Assembly (NCBI GenBank): GCA_003225455.1
Contig: QIAB01000073.1
Span: forward strand, 1 to 61,300
Direction of reading: 5' to 3'
Length of the DNA stretch: 61,300 nt
DNA from: Acidobacteriota bacterium
GTDB taxonomy: Bacteria > Acidobacteriota > Terriglobia > Terriglobales > Acidobacteriaceae
Shown here: positions 1-7,805 of the stretch, one piece after another
Layout of the letters: each line of letters starts with the position of its first letter
Position numbering within the stretch: position 1 is the stretch's first letter
Translations under genes and position numbers: made by a program
Notes under the pieces: model-generated
The model's database searches: none
Told to the model about the DNA's origin: nothing
What the model saw: the letters and a program-made list of their open reading frames with translations, nothing else

Positions 1-2
1 TC

Positions 3-716
3 GAACTGACGTCGCTGGCGCATCGCAAGCACTACCGAGCGCAGGAAGGCCTGGAATGCTGGTTACGACTGCGGCTGGATGCGATTCCGGTTTCGAAGGA
101 GCGCTACCAGCGTATGTCCGCGCCGGCTCAGCGGGGGATGATTAAGTCAATTCAGAAAATCATGGCGCCCCTGCCACTAAAAAAATTGGCCAAGGCAGAA
201 CGAAGCCTGGAGAAAGTGGAGAAGCTGATCGAATTATTCAAACCATTTATTCTTCAGAATGAACACGACTTCGTGGCGGACAATATAGACAAGCTGTCAT
301 ATGCGCTGGTTGACGAAGAGAAGCCAGATTTCCGCTACGACACGCGCTCGATTGACTGGTGGGACTACTGGATCAACATCCACATTCCGGCGCTGCGCAA
401 ATGGACGTATCCTTTGATTGAAGGGCGACCGCTAGAGGCGCGACCGGCGCGGAGTTTCGATCTCGGGGCGGCGAACGGAGAAGCTGTGAAAACCGGAACC
501 AACGGAGCCACGTGGCGTGACCGGGTCGACCGGATACATCGGCGCGCATGTCGCCGCCAATTTGCTGGACCAGCATGGGGCCTCTCTCAATGTGCTGGTG
601 CGTGCGCGCGATCCGCAAGATGCGGCACTGAGATTGTGGTGGGCCTGGCAGCTGCACTTGGATTTCCCCCGCTTCTACGAATATTTGCAGACGCGTGTGC
701 GTGTGTTTCCAGGTGA
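3..716 (+). CDS. Fatty acyl-CoA reductase-like protein, C-terminal part (partial at window start)
   Basis: The frame is open from the first bases of the window, so the N-terminus lies outside. The visible part has a basic region and then a segment reading [17 protein letters not shown], which resembles the C-terminal 'sterile' region of alcohol-forming fatty acyl-CoA reductases, enzymes that reduce acyl thioesters with NADPH. Recognisable protein ends near position 510. Beyond that the frame continues to 716 only as an out-of-frame reading of the next gene. The next gene's Rossmann motif begins abruptly in another frame at 517, so a one-base indel near 513-516 may have split a single two-part protein, or this gene may simply overlap its neighbour. 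Function is inferred from family resemblance and from the acyl-CoA synthetase and SDR neighbours. Confidence 0.55.
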   Translation, partial: ELTSLAHRKHYRAQEGLECWLRLRLDAIPVSKERYQRMSAPAQRGMIKSIQKIMAPLPLKKLAKAERSLEKVEKLIELFKPFILQNEHDFVADNIDKLSYALVDEEKPDFRYDTRSIDWWDYWINIHIPALRKWTYPLIEGRPLEARPARSFDLGAANGEAVKTGTNGATWRDRVDRIHRRACRRQFAGPAWGLSQCAGACARSARCGTEIVVGLAAALGFPPLLRIFADACACVSR

Positions 717-1638
717 TCTGACGGCGCCGCAGTTTGGGTTATCACGCGACGACTATGACCGGCTGATTCATACGACCGATTCGGTGCTGCATTGCGCGGC
801 GTCGCTGAACCGCAAATCGGAAAAAAGCTGCCTGAATGTAAACTTGCGCGGCACGCTGGAAGTGTTATTGCTGGCGCAGAAATCGCATTATTACCACGGA
901 TTGCGACGATTTAGTCTGGTAAGCACGGTTGCGGTCGCGGGCAAGCGTCAGGATGAAGTAGTAACTGAGGATCGGGCGATTGAGTGGGACCGCTCGGATT
1001 ACGACCCTTACGCGCGCACCAAGAAATTTTGCGAGCACATGACGCGGCAGCTGCTGCCCGAGGTTCCGATCACCATTTTTCGGCCCAGCATTGTCCTGGG
1101 CGACAGCCGCTATCCGCAGACGACGCAGTTCGATATGGTGAGGGCTTTCGTATTTCTGGCGGATTTGCCGGCGCTGCCGTTTCGATCGAAAGATAAGATT
1201 GATATTGTGAATGTCGATTTCGTTGCGGATGCGATCGCCGCGCTGCATCAGAAGGAAAATCCGCAGTACGATACGTACCATCTTTCTTCCGGGGCCGATT
1301 CGCAGACATTCCGGCAAGTGACTTCGGCGTTGGCTGCGGCGCAGAACAAACGTGGGCCGATTTTCCTGCATTTTCTGGAGAAACCATTCACCACGGCGGT
1401 GAATTTGCTTTCGAATCGAAAAAGTGACTTGGGATATGGCACCTCGCTGCTGAGAGTATTCATGCCATATCTCACTTGGAATACGGTTTTCGACAACAGC
1501 CGTGTGACAACTGAACTTGGGCGAAAGCCAGTGCCGTTCTCGCAGTACAGTTATCCGTTGTTGCAATTCAGCCGCGAGACGAACTTCACTTACCCATACC
1601 AGGGTTGGCCCGCCAAGGCCGGAGGATCGGCCGCATGA
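517..1638 (+). CDS. SDR / thioester-reductase-like NAD(P)-binding protein
   Basis: This is a 373-residue extended SDR of the NAD_binding_4 (thioester reductase / male-sterility) type. It shows the nucleotide-binding TGSTGYIG at the very N-terminus, a STVAVAG strand and the YxxxK catalytic pair in [12 protein letters not shown], followed by [11 protein letters not shown]. Members of this family reduce acyl thioesters to aldehydes or alcohols. The GTG start at 517 has a GGAG at 504-507 but omits the first Rossmann beta strand, which is odd; an alternative GTG at 486 with GGAG at 477-480 would supply a natural N-terminus but lies in another frame. It overlaps the next gene by ATGA, indicating translational coupling. 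The substrate is unknown; the neighbourhood suggests an acyl chain. Confidence 0.75.
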   Translation: MTGSTGYIGAHVAANLLDQHGASLNVLVRARDPQDAALRLWWAWQLHLDFPRFYEYLQTRVRVFPGDLTAPQFGLSRDDYDRLIHTTDSVLHCAASLNRKSEKSCLNVNLRGTLEVLLLAQKSHYYHGLRRFSLVSTVAVAGKRQDEVVTEDRAIEWDRSDYDPYARTKKFCEHMTRQLLPEVPITIFRPSIVLGDSRYPQTTQFDMVRAFVFLADLPALPFRSKDKIDIVNVDFVADAIAALHQKENPQYDTYHLSSGADSQTFRQVTSALAAAQNKRGPIFLHFLEKPFTTAVNLLSNRKSDLGYGTSLLRVFMPYLTWNTVFDNSRVTTELGRKPVPFSQYSYPLLQFSRETNFTYPYQGWPAKAGGSAA

Positions 1639-3044
1639 TGGACTTTATCCTAGAGGCATGGGTCAGCAGCAGCATTGAGGCCGCAAAGCTGGGCTGGATG
1701 CTGGGCAAAGGCCAGCGCTGGCAACCGGGCGAGAAACTCAAGCTGCTTTTTGCGGGATACAACGGAACACGAAACATGGGATCTGATGTGCGAGTCTCTG
1801 AAATGCTGCGGCAGATTCGGCATATTCTGGGCGCGGAGCGGGTTGAGTTCAGCGTGATGACGCAAAATTTCCAGCGCACTAGAGGATATTTCGAGAGTGC
1901 GAAGCAGGTTCACCTGCCGGATATTTTCCCTCCTTTTCTTGCCGATGAGGTTCCTAAGCACGATGGGGTGGTCGCATGCGAGGGCTCAATGTTCAAGAGC
2001 AAATTCGCCAATGCGCTGACCACGATGATGATTGGGTCGCTGGGAATCGCCGCCGCGCAGAACAAACTCTCTGTGGGATATGGAGCGGAAGCCGGACAGA
2101 TGGATCCACTGATTGCGAAGATGTGCGGACGATACTGCCGGAACTCGCTCGTGATCACCCGCAATGAGGAATCGCGGACGGTTCTGCGCGAACTCGGGGT
2201 TCCAACCGAACTAGGCACAGACACGGCGTGGACATTTGAGCCTCATCCAGCTGAGTATGGGCGAAAGGCGTTGCGCGAAGTTGGCTGGGATGGCCGAGCA
2301 CCTGTGCTGGTTGTCTGCCCGATTAACCCGTTTGAATGGCCGGTTCGCGCGTCAGTGGCGAAATTTGCGCTGCATGGATTAGCAGGAGCTTACAAAGACA
2401 GTCACTACCGCTCGGTCTACTTCCACAATTCAGGTCCTGAGGCGGATCGCGCACTTGAACATTATCTGACGGCTATCGCGAACGCGGTGCGCGCATTCCG
2501 GCAGCAGCGAAATGTATTTGTAATTCTGGTTGCCACAGAACGGCTGGATGCGCGTCCGGCACGGCGAATTTCCGAAAAGCTCGACGGCGTGCCTGTGCTT
2601 ACGTCTGATGACTACAACATGTACGAGCTGGTGAGCACCCTGCGCGCCTGCCACATGATGGTTTCCTCACGTTATCACGGCATAGTGACCTCGATGCCGG
2701 CGTTGGTGCCGTCGGCCGGGATCACCATGGACGAGCGCATCCGTAATCTGATGCGGGAGCGCGGTCATGATCACCTGCTGATGAATGTCGATGATCCGGA
2801 TTTAGAGCCGCGGCTGCTAGCTGCGATGGATAAACTTTGCCACGAAGGCGAATCAATCGCTGGCGCGATTGGGAAAACCGTGGTTAAGAATTTGAAAGTT
2901 ATGGCGCGAATGGGTGTGTACATCGAAGAGGAAGTGCAGCGGCGGTATCCGGAGTTTCCGACCAGGCGCGGTGAGTGGAGTTGGGAAGATTATTTGCCGC
3001 CGATGGGGGCTGAGCTGCGGGGGTTGATGGAAGCGTACGGATAA
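1635..3044 (+). CDS. Polysaccharide pyruvyl transferase family protein
   Basis: About 469 residues. The N-terminal half has the [11 protein letters not shown] loop typical of polysaccharide pyruvyl transferase proteins, and the C-terminal half has the conserved [11 protein letters not shown] motif that in this GT-B-like fold contacts the donor. Family members add ketal-pyruvyl groups to sugars, but many are uncharacterised. The start was set at 1635 because GGAGG at 1621-1625 sits 9 nt upstream and the ATG overlaps the previous stop as ATGA. A start at 1605 would lie deep in the previous gene. The linkage to acyl-reducing and acyl-activating genes suggests a glycolipid or lipid-linked product, which is inference. 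Confidence 0.7.
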   Translation: MMDFILEAWVSSSIEAAKLGWMLGKGQRWQPGEKLKLLFAGYNGTRNMGSDVRVSEMLRQIRHILGAERVEFSVMTQNFQRTRGYFESAKQVHLPDIFPPFLADEVPKHDGVVACEGSMFKSKFANALTTMMIGSLGIAAAQNKLSVGYGAEAGQMDPLIAKMCGRYCRNSLVITRNEESRTVLRELGVPTELGTDTAWTFEPHPAEYGRKALREVGWDGRAPVLVVCPINPFEWPVRASVAKFALHGLAGAYKDSHYRSVYFHNSGPEADRALEHYLTAIANAVRAFRQQRNVFVILVATERLDARPARRISEKLDGVPVLTSDDYNMYELVSTLRACHMMVSSRYHGIVTSMPALVPSAGITMDERIRNLMRERGHDHLLMNVDDPDLEPRLLAAMDKLCHEGESIAGAIGKTVVKNLKVMARMGVYIEEEVQRRYPEFPTRRGEWSWEDYLPPMGAELRGLMEAYG

Positions 3045-3060
3045 TTATGGCATGCAGGAT

Positions 3061-3118
3061 GGACGGGGCATAGCCCCGTCCCCACACAGTGCGATCTAGA
3101 CGGGCGAGGACGCCCGTC
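3061..3118. repeat. Two GC-rich palindromes (dispersed repeat, family A and a relative)
   Basis: Positions 3061-3081 form a perfect 9-bp stem (GGACGGGGC) with an ATA loop. Positions 3099-3118 form GACGGGCG-AGGA-CGCCCGTC, an 8-bp stem with a 4-nt loop. The second sequence recurs, sometimes reversed, at 4812, 8795, 26881 and 27312. No T-tract follows, so a role as intrinsic terminator is possible but not shown. Confidence 0.75.
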
Positions 3119-3148
3119 CTCCAGTTTCTTATGTTCGTCCTCTAACGC

Positions 3149-4798
3149 ATGAGTTTTCTCTACGACATTTTCAGTCAGCTCAAGTCGTTGCCCGATACGC
3201 GCTCACTCCAAGAAATTCGCGAGGGCGAAACCAGCGGCGTCACTGGTCGTGAATTGCTCGAACTGGTCCGCCAGGTGCGAGTGTTTCTTGCAAGCAGGAA
3301 ATTGAAGAAAGGCGACCGCTGTGTTTTGCTGGCGCACAACAGCATTGAATGGGTTGCGATGGATTTGGCCATCCTGGCCGAGGGGCTGATTGTTGTCCCG
3401 TTATACGCTCGGCAAGCGCCTGCAGAACTTGTTGCCATGATGAAGGATTGCTCGCCTTCTGTGATCTGCTGCGGGGATGCTGGGTTGCGGGATGCGATTG
3501 CGCAGGAATGGGCAGAAGCACCGCCGCAATTTCTTTTCGAAGAGATTTTCAGGGGCTCGCGCGACCTTGCGGTAGATCGGCTGCAGGTTGCAGAGTCGGA
3601 TCCCGTCACCATCATCTATACATCGGGAACTTCCGGCGAAGCTAAGGGCGTGGTACTCACCGCTGCCAACGTCAGGCACATGCTCGGCTGTACCTCTGGG
3701 CGGTTAGATCAGCTCATGCGGGGCCACACTAGACAGGATCGCGTATTCCATTATCTTCCGTTTTGTTTTGCCGGATCGTGGATCACGCTGCTTACCTGCC
3801 TTTTGCGAGGCAGCCTGCTTACCTTGAACACTGATCTCAGCAAGCTTGCCAACGACATGCGGAGTGCGGCGCCCGATTATTTCTTAAATGTTCCAGCGCT
3901 ATTGGAGCGCATGCGCAAAGCGGTGGACGAGCAGCTTTGGAAGACTGGCGGGATCGTGCGCACGATTTACTCGAAGGCGAAGGCTTCGTGGGTGCGCAAG
4001 CAGGAAGGCGGAGCGAATCTCTTGGATTCGCTCTGGCTGGGAGTGGCACATGCAGCGGTTTTTCCCACAATTCGCGAGAAGATGATTGGCAGCAATCTGA
4101 AAGCGCTGATTTGTGGATCGGCGCCGCTGAATGTCGAGACCCAGCTTTTCTTCATGATGCTCGGCATTCCCGTGTTGCAAGTTTATGGGCTGACCGAAAC
4201 GACTGCGATCTGTACCATGGATGATCCTGATCGTGTTGAACCGGGGCGCGTGGGGCCGGCAATTATCGGCACCGAGATGAAACTGGGCGAGAACGACGAG
4301 ATTATCGTGCGCGGGCCCAATATTTTTCCTGGTTACTGGAATCGTCCTCAGGATACGGCAAAGGCGCTGCGTGATGGCTGGTTTGATACCGGGGATCAAG
4401 GCGAAGTGAACGCCAACGGGAACTGGAGGATTGTCGGACGAATCAAGAACCTGATCATTCTGGGCTCGGGACACAATATTGCGCCGGAGGCGATTGAAAA
4501 TGAAATCCTGCGAAATTTGCCGGGAGCGCAGCAGGTTGTTTTGGTGGGGAATGGGCGCGGATATCTTTCGGCAATTATTACAGGAGAAATTACGCGGGAG
4601 CGCATGCAGAGAGCGGTAGATGAAGCGAATTCCCGATTGCCGCATTACAAGCAGGTGCGCGCATTTCATATTAGTCGCGAAACGTTTTCGATTGAGAATG
4701 GGTTGCTGACGGCGAATGGGAAGCTGAAGCGGGATGCGATTGCGGCGCGACTTGCGGATGTGATTGAAGATATGTATCGGGTGAAGCAGGCGGTGTGA
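3149..4798 (+). CDS. Long-chain acyl-CoA synthetase / AMP-dependent ligase
   Basis: This is a 549-residue member of the ANL adenylate-forming superfamily, which activates a carboxylic acid with ATP and then forms a thioester with CoA or a carrier protein. The phosphate-binding loop YTSGTSGEAKG is at about residues 157-167, YGLTETTAICT forms the adenine-binding motif, GWFDTGDQGE carries the ribose-binding Asp, and GRIKNLIILGSG forms the hinge, with NGKLKRD near the C-terminus. The length fits a FadD-like fatty acyl-CoA ligase. No strong ribosome site precedes the ATG. It follows a palindrome pair and lies with an SDR and an enoyl-CoA hydratase, so a role in fatty acid activation within this cluster is likely. 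Confidence 0.85.
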   Translation: MSFLYDIFSQLKSLPDTRSLQEIREGETSGVTGRELLELVRQVRVFLASRKLKKGDRCVLLAHNSIEWVAMDLAILAEGLIVVPLYARQAPAELVAMMKDCSPSVICCGDAGLRDAIAQEWAEAPPQFLFEEIFRGSRDLAVDRLQVAESDPVTIIYTSGTSGEAKGVVLTAANVRHMLGCTSGRLDQLMRGHTRQDRVFHYLPFCFAGSWITLLTCLLRGSLLTLNTDLSKLANDMRSAAPDYFLNVPALLERMRKAVDEQLWKTGGIVRTIYSKAKASWVRKQEGGANLLDSLWLGVAHAAVFPTIREKMIGSNLKALICGSAPLNVETQLFFMMLGIPVLQVYGLTETTAICTMDDPDRVEPGRVGPAIIGTEMKLGENDEIIVRGPNIFPGYWNRPQDTAKALRDGWFDTGDQGEVNANGNWRIVGRIKNLIILGSGHNIAPEAIENEILRNLPGAQQVVLVGNGRGYLSAIITGEITRERMQRAVDEANSRLPHYKQVRAFHISRETFSIENGLLTANGKLKRDAIAARLADVIEDMYRVKQAV

Positions 4799-4811
4799 TG
4801 TTAGTTGGGAC

Positions 4812-4860
4812 GGCGGGCGAGGACGCCCGCCAGACAGCCGGCGAAGGCGCCGGCGCTACT
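4812..4860. repeat. Composite palindromic element A-AGACA-B-GCTACT
   Basis: Palindrome A (4812-4831) is GGCGGGCG-AGGA-CGCCCGCC. It is followed by AGACA and palindrome B (4837-4854), GCCGGCG-AAGG-CGCCGGC, then GCTACT. The same order with a GGACA linker recurs, reversed, at 53621-53668 and, with a partial A, at 57321-57358. It fills most of the gap between the ligase and hydratase genes. Confidence 0.8.
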
Positions 4861-4885
4861 GTGAAGAGATCCGGCGCGACGGTTG

Positions 4886-5689
4886 ATGAGCAAATTTAGC
4901 GGACAGGCGGTTTCGTGGGAGGTGAATAGCGGCGTCATTGAGCTGGCGCTGCGTCGCGAGCCTTGCAATGAGATTGGCTCGCTCACGCTCGAGGAGTTAG
5001 AGAAATTTGTTGCGGCACTGGATGGCCTACAGCAAGACGCGCATGCGCTCATCATTTACAGCAGTTTGAAATCTGGATTCTGCGCTGGAGCGGATTTGCG
5101 TGAGCTATATCGTCGTTCGCAGGAAATGGAACGCGCAGCAGCGGCGAAGGGAGTGCGTGATTACTTGGCGCGGATTCATCGCGTAATGAATGCGATTGAC
5201 GCTGCGCCGTTAATTACCATCGCTGCGGTTCATGGGGTCACGTTCGGAGGAGGATTTGAGCTGGCGTTGGTGTGCGATTTGATTATCGCGGACAAAATGG
5301 CGCGGTTTTGTTTCCCGGAGCTGAGATTAGGGTTGATTCCAGGGTTCGGCGGGATTCCGCGATTGAAGCGGGATTTGGGAAACGCAATGGTGCGCGATCT
5401 GTTGCTGACCGGGCGAAGTGTCAATGCAATGAAGGCGCAGCAGATTGGTCTCGTGAGTCAGGTAGTCTCGGAAGGGGCGGTTTTGCGGGCGGCGCGGGCG
5501 ACGGCGGCGCAGCTTGGAAAATTTGATCGGCGCACGGCGATTGCAGCGAAGCAGTTTATCAAGCCAATCCCATATGAAGAATTGCAGCAGGAGATTGATA
5601 TTTTCTGCGAGCTGTTTACGCAACCGGCGGTCGAAGCTGGTTTGCGGAAATTCGTGGAGAGCACGGATGCGCAGCCTTATTTGCCGTGA
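4886..5689 (+). CDS. Enoyl-CoA hydratase/isomerase (crotonase) family protein
   Basis: About 267 residues with the crotonase fold. SGFCAGADLRELY corresponds to the first oxyanion-hole segment and GVTFGGGFELALVCD to the second, followed by FCFPELRLGLIPGFGG. Members hydrate or isomerise enoyl-CoA thioesters. A Glu is present in the ELRLGL segment where hydratases often carry one catalytic Glu. The ATG at 4886 was preferred over the TTG at 4883. It closes the acyl-metabolism run; the next genes are on the other strand. Confidence 0.82.
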   Translation: MSKFSGQAVSWEVNSGVIELALRREPCNEIGSLTLEELEKFVAALDGLQQDAHALIIYSSLKSGFCAGADLRELYRRSQEMERAAAAKGVRDYLARIHRVMNAIDAAPLITIAAVHGVTFGGGFELALVCDLIIADKMARFCFPELRLGLIPGFGGIPRLKRDLGNAMVRDLLLTGRSVNAMKAQQIGLVSQVVSEGAVLRAARATAAQLGKFDRRTAIAAKQFIKPIPYEELQQEIDIFCELFTQPAVEAGLRKFVESTDAQPYLP

Positions 5690-5700
5690 AACGACCCATC

Positions 5701-5776
5701 AACCACAGAGGGCACAGAGGAACACAGAGGAATTATCGTAGTTCCTGCGCTGTGATCCTATGTGCTCTCTGTGGTT
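5701..5776. repeat. Long imperfect inverted repeat (CACAGAGG type)
   Basis: Arms 5701-5720 and 5757-5776 pair over 20 bp with two mismatches. The left arm contains the iterated CACAGAGG unit. The repeat lies between convergent genes and could act as a bidirectional terminator; there is no clear T-tract. Confidence 0.65.
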
Positions 5777-5786
5777 ATCCCCGGAA

Positions 5787-7637
5787 TCAGCGCCTCACGT
5801 TTTGCGCTTCGCTTTCCTCTACGTGCCTGTGGTGCAGCAACTCTACTAATGCTTGATATAAACGAGTGCGCGTTGCGAAGCGCTCGCGAGCGCGGGTGAT
5901 GTAGCGGACGTGGACTTCGACTCCAGCGGCTGTCGGACGCAAATTGATGGCCGGCGCCGCGGAGACGGCCTGCACATCGCGGTATCCGCCCATGGCGAGC
6001 TGCCAATCGTGCTCGGCAGCTTCGGCGTTGGCCTGAGTATCTTTCTCGACTACTTTGTGGATGGCATCAATGATCGGATAAGGATTTTGGTCTGGGGGAA
6101 CCATGATTTCGAGTTCATCCCACAGCCACTGCCCGCTGGTGGAGAAATTGAAGAAGTGGCCTTCGATGGCGTAGCTATTCACGAAGGCAACTTTACGTCC
6201 GGTGGGATGACCGGTGTCGGTCCAGTTGCCGGTTTCGAGCAGCACGGTTCGCAGCAAATTTATTTCCACTACTTCACCGACCACGCCGTTGATCTCAACC
6301 CAATCGCCAACGCGAATTCCGTTGCGTCCCATCAACACGAACCAACCGACGAAGGCCACGATGAAATCTTTCAGAGCGACAGTCAGTCCTGCGCCGGCCA
6401 GGCCGAGGATGGTCGGCATCTGATTAGGGATTCCGAATAACACGAACAGTATTAGCAGTACTCCGACAGCCTGAACGGCAAAGCGAATTACTACGCGGAG
6501 GGTTTTCAGCGTAGTCCACTCGTGTTTCACATCAATGATGAAGTGATCGACGATGCGGCCAGCGATGTAGACGGCCAGCAGAATCAGGGCGATGAGCAAG
6601 AGGGACCAAAGCATGCCGTGCACGGCGGCAAGCTCATGGGACTTTACCAGTTCAATCCAGTTGCCATAAGACTTCGCCAGTTCCTGATGATCCTGGATGC
6701 GCCTACTGAGGTCGGAAAGGTCCTTCTGGTTGACGGAAAGGTGGTGAAGGGACTTAATCGCGCTGCTGGCGGCGGCCGTGGAGCTTGCGTCCGGTGCAGC
6801 TGCCGAGTTGATCTGATTGCTTTGCTCGGAAATCGTCTGCTTGGTTCCGGCTTCCTTGCTGACTTCCCCCTGCAAGGTATCGTGGCTGTGCTGGAGTGTC
6901 TTTTCATTTCGGCTCGCCTCGGCGCGCGCCGAAAGCAACTTCATCACCTTGCCGTGTAGGCTGTGCCAGGCAACGATCTGGGCCGCCAAGTTGCCGGCAA
7001 GGTAATTTGCTTCTGCGTAGTTTCCTATCTGCGGATGATTCAGGTCGTATTGGTGCTCGGCAGCTTCGTGCTGATTGAATTGTCGCTGAATTTTGCTTAA
7101 AGGATCGCTGCTGGAACGCGCCAGGTCTTCGTTGGCGTCATCAAGCTCGTCCTGATCGTATTCGTGTTGAGCGTGCGCCAAGTCGATCTGCTGCTGAAGA
7201 TTGGCTTCACGAGCACCGCTGGCGGAAGGGAGTTGTTTTGTCAGTTGGTCAATCCGGTCCTGGTCGGCTTTGACTCGTGCTTGCGCTTGGCTTGCCCGGG
7301 CATAGAGTTCTTTTGTCTCAGGCTTGGAAGGGGACGAATTTTCCGCCGCGTCGCGCAAGCCACTGGCGAAGGCAAGATCCAATTCGCGATCCGCTACCTT
7401 CATCGCCTGTTCGGCGAGTCGCTGTTCGTCCGGACCAGAAGCAAGTGTGGCCAAGGCCCGAGCGGTTTGAAGGGGATGCTCATCGATAAGCGAAGCCTCA
7501 CCGCCTGGCGACTGTCCGGCGTTGGAGATCGACAGCTCCGGCTCTCGGGTCAGAATGAGCCCGAGGGCGGTCGCCAGGACAAGGCCGAGTAAGCCCAGGG
7601 TTGCCGCCCATTGGTGCGGTTTCATCCTAAGTTGCAT
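5787..7637 (-). CDS. MscS-family mechanosensitive ion channel with long N-terminal coiled-coil region
   Basis: The C-terminal half carries the MscS core: hydrophobic helices, then GLAGAGLTVALKDFIVAF, matching the pore-lining TM3, then the beta domain with VGDWVEINGVVGEVVEI. Upstream is one N-terminal membrane segment (WAATLGLLGLVLATALGLIL) and about 250 residues rich in Gln, Ala and Asp, likely a periplasmic coiled coil. Such channels release solutes on hypo-osmotic shock. The reading frame extends upstream to 7787, but the Met at 7637 gives a plausible basic N-terminus before the first membrane helix. The neighbouring uvrC gene is unrelated in function. Confidence 0.85.
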   Translation of the reverse strand: MQLRMKPHQWAATLGLLGLVLATALGLILTREPELSISNAGQSPGGEASLIDEHPLQTARALATLASGPDEQRLAEQAMKVADRELDLAFASGLRDAAENSSPSKPETKELYARASQAQARVKADQDRIDQLTKQLPSASGAREANLQQQIDLAHAQHEYDQDELDDANEDLARSSSDPLSKIQRQFNQHEAAEHQYDLNHPQIGNYAEANYLAGNLAAQIVAWHSLHGKVMKLLSARAEASRNEKTLQHSHDTLQGEVSKEAGTKQTISEQSNQINSAAAPDASSTAAASSAIKSLHHLSVNQKDLSDLSRRIQDHQELAKSYGNWIELVKSHELAAVHGMLWSLLLIALILLAVYIAGRIVDHFIIDVKHEWTTLKTLRVVIRFAVQAVGVLLILFVLFGIPNQMPTILGLAGAGLTVALKDFIVAFVGWFVLMGRNGIRVGDWVEINGVVGEVVEINLLRTVLLETGNWTDTGHPTGRKVAFVNSYAIEGHFFNFSTSGQWLWDELEIMVPPDQNPYPIIDAIHKVVEKDTQANAEAAEHDWQLAMGGYRDVQAVSAAPAINLRPTAAGVEVHVRYITRARERFATRTRLYQALVELLHHRHVEESEAQNVRR

Positions 7638-7805
7638 ACGGTGAGAGATACTTGACCCATTATAGCGGCGCACGCCGAATGGGTAAGCTCTCGCAAGGGC
7701 CTGCACCGACGCTTCTAGACGTCGAAAAATACGACCCGGTTTCCAAAATCCATTCCGGATCAGCCCTGGCTCGGGCGCAGCCTGCACGGCGCAGTAACGG
7801 ACAAG

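Noticed and set aside
865-1566. 233-codon minus-strand frame within the SDR gene
   Set aside because: Antisense shadow with an Arg-rich composition and no family resemblance.
3061-3118. Palindromes as intrinsic terminators of the pyruvyl transferase gene
   Set aside because: No T-tract follows, and the same elements occur inside coding sequence, so a primary terminator role is not supported.
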